Shown piece after piece: positions 62,609 through 64,000 of a DNA stretch of 64,000 nt. The stretch lies in assembly GCA_963714125.1 (NCBI GenBank), contig OY970234.1, positions 3,534,001 to 3,598,000 on the forward strand, in the 5' to 3' direction. The translations under genes were made by a program, and so were the position numbers. The notes below the pieces were generated by a model. The model saw only the letters and a list, made by a program, of their open reading frames with translations. It did no database searches and had not been told where the DNA came from. The stretch is from CAWCAW01 sp963714125 (lineage in GTDB: Bacteria; Actinomycetota; Acidimicrobiia; Acidimicrobiales; UBA8190). Numbering within the stretch: position 1 is the stretch's first letter; each line of letters starts with the position of its first letter.

Positions 62609-64000
62609 CCCAAGGTCCCGAGCGCGGGGTCACCGGGGCTGGCCGGATGTTCGGCGAGCAACTCGAACCAGTAGAAGCCATACGGCCCCAAGGTGACCGA
62701 GTACCTCGACCCTCCCACGGATGGGAACGGTATCCGTCCGAGCAGTTCCACCGGCGTGCGATCGGCCCAGCGCGCCAAGTCGAGGTCGGCCGGTTGGGCG
62801 AAGCGGCTGAGGTTATGCACGCACAGCACGGAGTGAGCGCCGTGGGGGCCGTCGTTCGACCCCACCGACGTGCCCGCCGCGGCCGCGGCGTCCGTGGCGT
62901 CCGCACCCGCCACCGCTCGGCCGGCTCGGGCGGCGCGACCAATGCGCCCGCCCCGGCTCGGGGGGACCGGCTGGTCGGGAAGCGGACGCGGGTTGCGCAC
63001 GTAGGCGAGGATCGAGGGGTTTTCGCACGGCACCACCTCGAAGGTGCCGGTGCCGAACACCGGGAACTGCGAGCGCGTCTGGAGGATGGTGCGCATCCAA
63101 TGCAGGAACGAGCTCGGGTTGCGCTGTTGGGCCTCGACGTTGACGGCCTGAAAGCCGTACACGGGGTCCATGAGCGGCGGCAAATAGAGCTGCGCGAAGT
63201 CGGCCTTGGAGAACCCGCCGTTTCGATCCGGGCTCCACTGCATGGGCGTGCGCACGGAGTCGCGATCTCCGAGATAGAGGTTCTCGCCCATGAGCAGCTC
63301 GTCGCCGTAATAGATGAAGGGACTGCCCGGCAACGAGAACAGCAAGGCGTAGAGCAGCTCGGCCAAGCGGCGGTCGCCATCGAGCAAGGGAGCGAGGCGC
63401 CGCCCGATGCCCATGTGGCGGCGCATGCGGGGATCTTTGGAGTACTCCGCCACCATGTAGTCACGCTCTTCCTCAGTGACCTTCTCCAAGGTGAGTTCGT
63501 CGTGGTTGCGCAAGAAGATGGCCCACTGGCACGTGGCCGGGATGTCCGGCGTCTGGGCCAGGATCTCGGTGATGGGAAAACGCTGCTCGCGACGCACCGC
63601 CATGAACAAGCGAGGCATCAGCGGGAAGTGGAAGCACATGTGGCACTCGTCGCCGTCACCGAAGTAGTCGATGAGGTCGGTGGGCCACTGATTGGCCTCG
63701 GCTAGGAGCACGCGATTGCTGTAGTTGGCTTCCACCTCCTTGCGTAAGCGGCGCAGCAGGTTGTGCGTCTCCGGCAGGTTCTCGCCCGTGGTGCCGTCGC
63801 GTTGATAGAGATACGGCACGGCGTCGAGGCGAAAGCCGTCGAGGCCGAGGTCCAGCCAGTAACGGACCACGCCGAACATGGCTTCGGCCACTTCGGGGTT
63901 GTCGTAGTTCAGGTCGGGTTGATGAGAGTAAAAGCGGTGCCAGTAGTACTGCTCGCGCTGGGGCTCCCACTTCCAGTTCGACGACTCCACATCGACGAAA
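62605..64000 (-). CDS. treS: Trehalose synthase (maltose isomerase), 3' part
   Basis: The C-terminal 465 residues of a GH13 TreS; the 5' end is beyond the window. Visible are PDLNYDNPEVAEAMFGVVRY, the nucleophile in LDGFRLDAVPYLYQRDG, the acid/base Glu in VLLAEANQWPTDLIDYFGDG, the third Asp in FLRNHDELTLEKVTEEERDY, and SPFIYYGDELLMGENLYLGD. It interconverts trehalose and maltose. Between the barrel and the last beta strands there is an Arg/Ala/Gly-rich insert (GRIGRAARAGRAVAGADATD and about 20 more residues) not usual for the family. Overlap with the maltokinase gene marks a TreS-Pep2 operon. Confidence 0.96.
   Translation of the reverse strand, partial: FVDVESSNWKWEPQREQYYWHRFYSHQPDLNYDNPEVAEAMFGVVRYWLDLGLDGFRLDAVPYLYQRDGTTGENLPETHNLLRRLRKEVEANYSNRVLLAEANQWPTDLIDYFGDGDECHMCFHFPLMPRLFMAVRREQRFPITEILAQTPDIPATCQWAIFLRNHDELTLEKVTEEERDYMVAEYSKDPRMRRHMGIGRRLAPLLDGDRRLAELLYALLFSLPGSPFIYYGDELLMGENLYLGDRDSVRTPMQWSPDRNGGFSKADFAQLYLPPLMDPVYGFQAVNVEAQQRNPSSFLHWMRTILQTRSQFPVFGTGTFEVVPCENPSILAYVRNPRPLPDQPVPPSRGGRIGRAARAGRAVAGADATDAAAAAGTSVGSNDGPHGAHSVLCVHNLSRFAQPADLDLARWADRTPVELLGRIPFPSVGGSRYSVTLGPYGFYWFELLAEHPASPGDPALGTLG

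Overview
The window is high-GC DNA from an actinobacterium. The mycobacterial-type SerC, long SerA, GatCAB, the TreS/maltokinase pair, the PASTA kinase and the LAxTG-type anchor motif fit Actinobacteria. The overall gene content would suit an uncultured or deep-branching lineage such as Acidimicrobiia, but that placement is inference. Both flanks are dense housekeeping DNA. The middle, roughly 5-35 kb, is accessory: larger gaps, more A/T-rich codons, mobile DNA, duplications and broken genes.

Left flank (1-4827): the 3' part of an ECF-like sigma factor gene, serA and a class I aminotransferase on the minus strand, and serC plus a small flavin-split-barrel protein on the plus strand. The aminotransferase and serC diverge from start codons that lie on top of each other.

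Envelope/stress region (4880-11466): a Met-rich cupredoxin, a DoxX-like membrane protein, a winged-helix regulator, and a cassette of three genes (a small helical protein homologous to the regulator's N-terminal domain, a LapA-like membrane protein, and CsbD). Next come a frameshifted hydrophobic protein, an MBG-domain surface protein with an LAFTG sorting signal, a receiver-like protein and a Cys-rich membrane-anchored protein.

Signalling island (11836-32586): two GGDEF-EAL proteins, a LuxR-type regulator whose receiver lacks the phospho-Asp, and an operon HPt-REC-REC-degenerate GGDEF-REC / HEAT-repeat membrane protein / family 2 glycosyltransferase. A complete IS256-type element follows, with 28-bp imperfect inverted repeats and an 8-bp target duplication. 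The island ends with a four-gene phosphorelay operon: HAMP-array hybrid kinase, REC-PAS-PAS kinase, single-domain response regulator, CHASE-GGDEF-EAL. The likely output is c-di-GMP and phosphorelay control of a surface polysaccharide.

Repeat-bounded right edge (32587-35105): an IS3-type transposase remnant abuts a second copy of the stress cassette in direct orientation. The two copies have decayed in complementary ways. After it lie fragments of an alcohol dehydrogenase and a frameshifted PNPOx-like gene.

Right flank (35138-64000): pmbA and tldD, ilvC-ilvN-ilvB behind a classical attenuator with a Thr/Leu/Val/Ile leader peptide, a methyltransferase, ilvD, gatB-gatA-gatC with a hydrolase, and an SCP2-like protein. 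Then an MFS exporter, an SDR, a solo adenine methyltransferase, a zinc-ribbon-like protein, a PASTA kinase, ligA, mnmA, a cysteine desulfurase, a membrane protein, galT, a maltokinase and the 3' part of treS.
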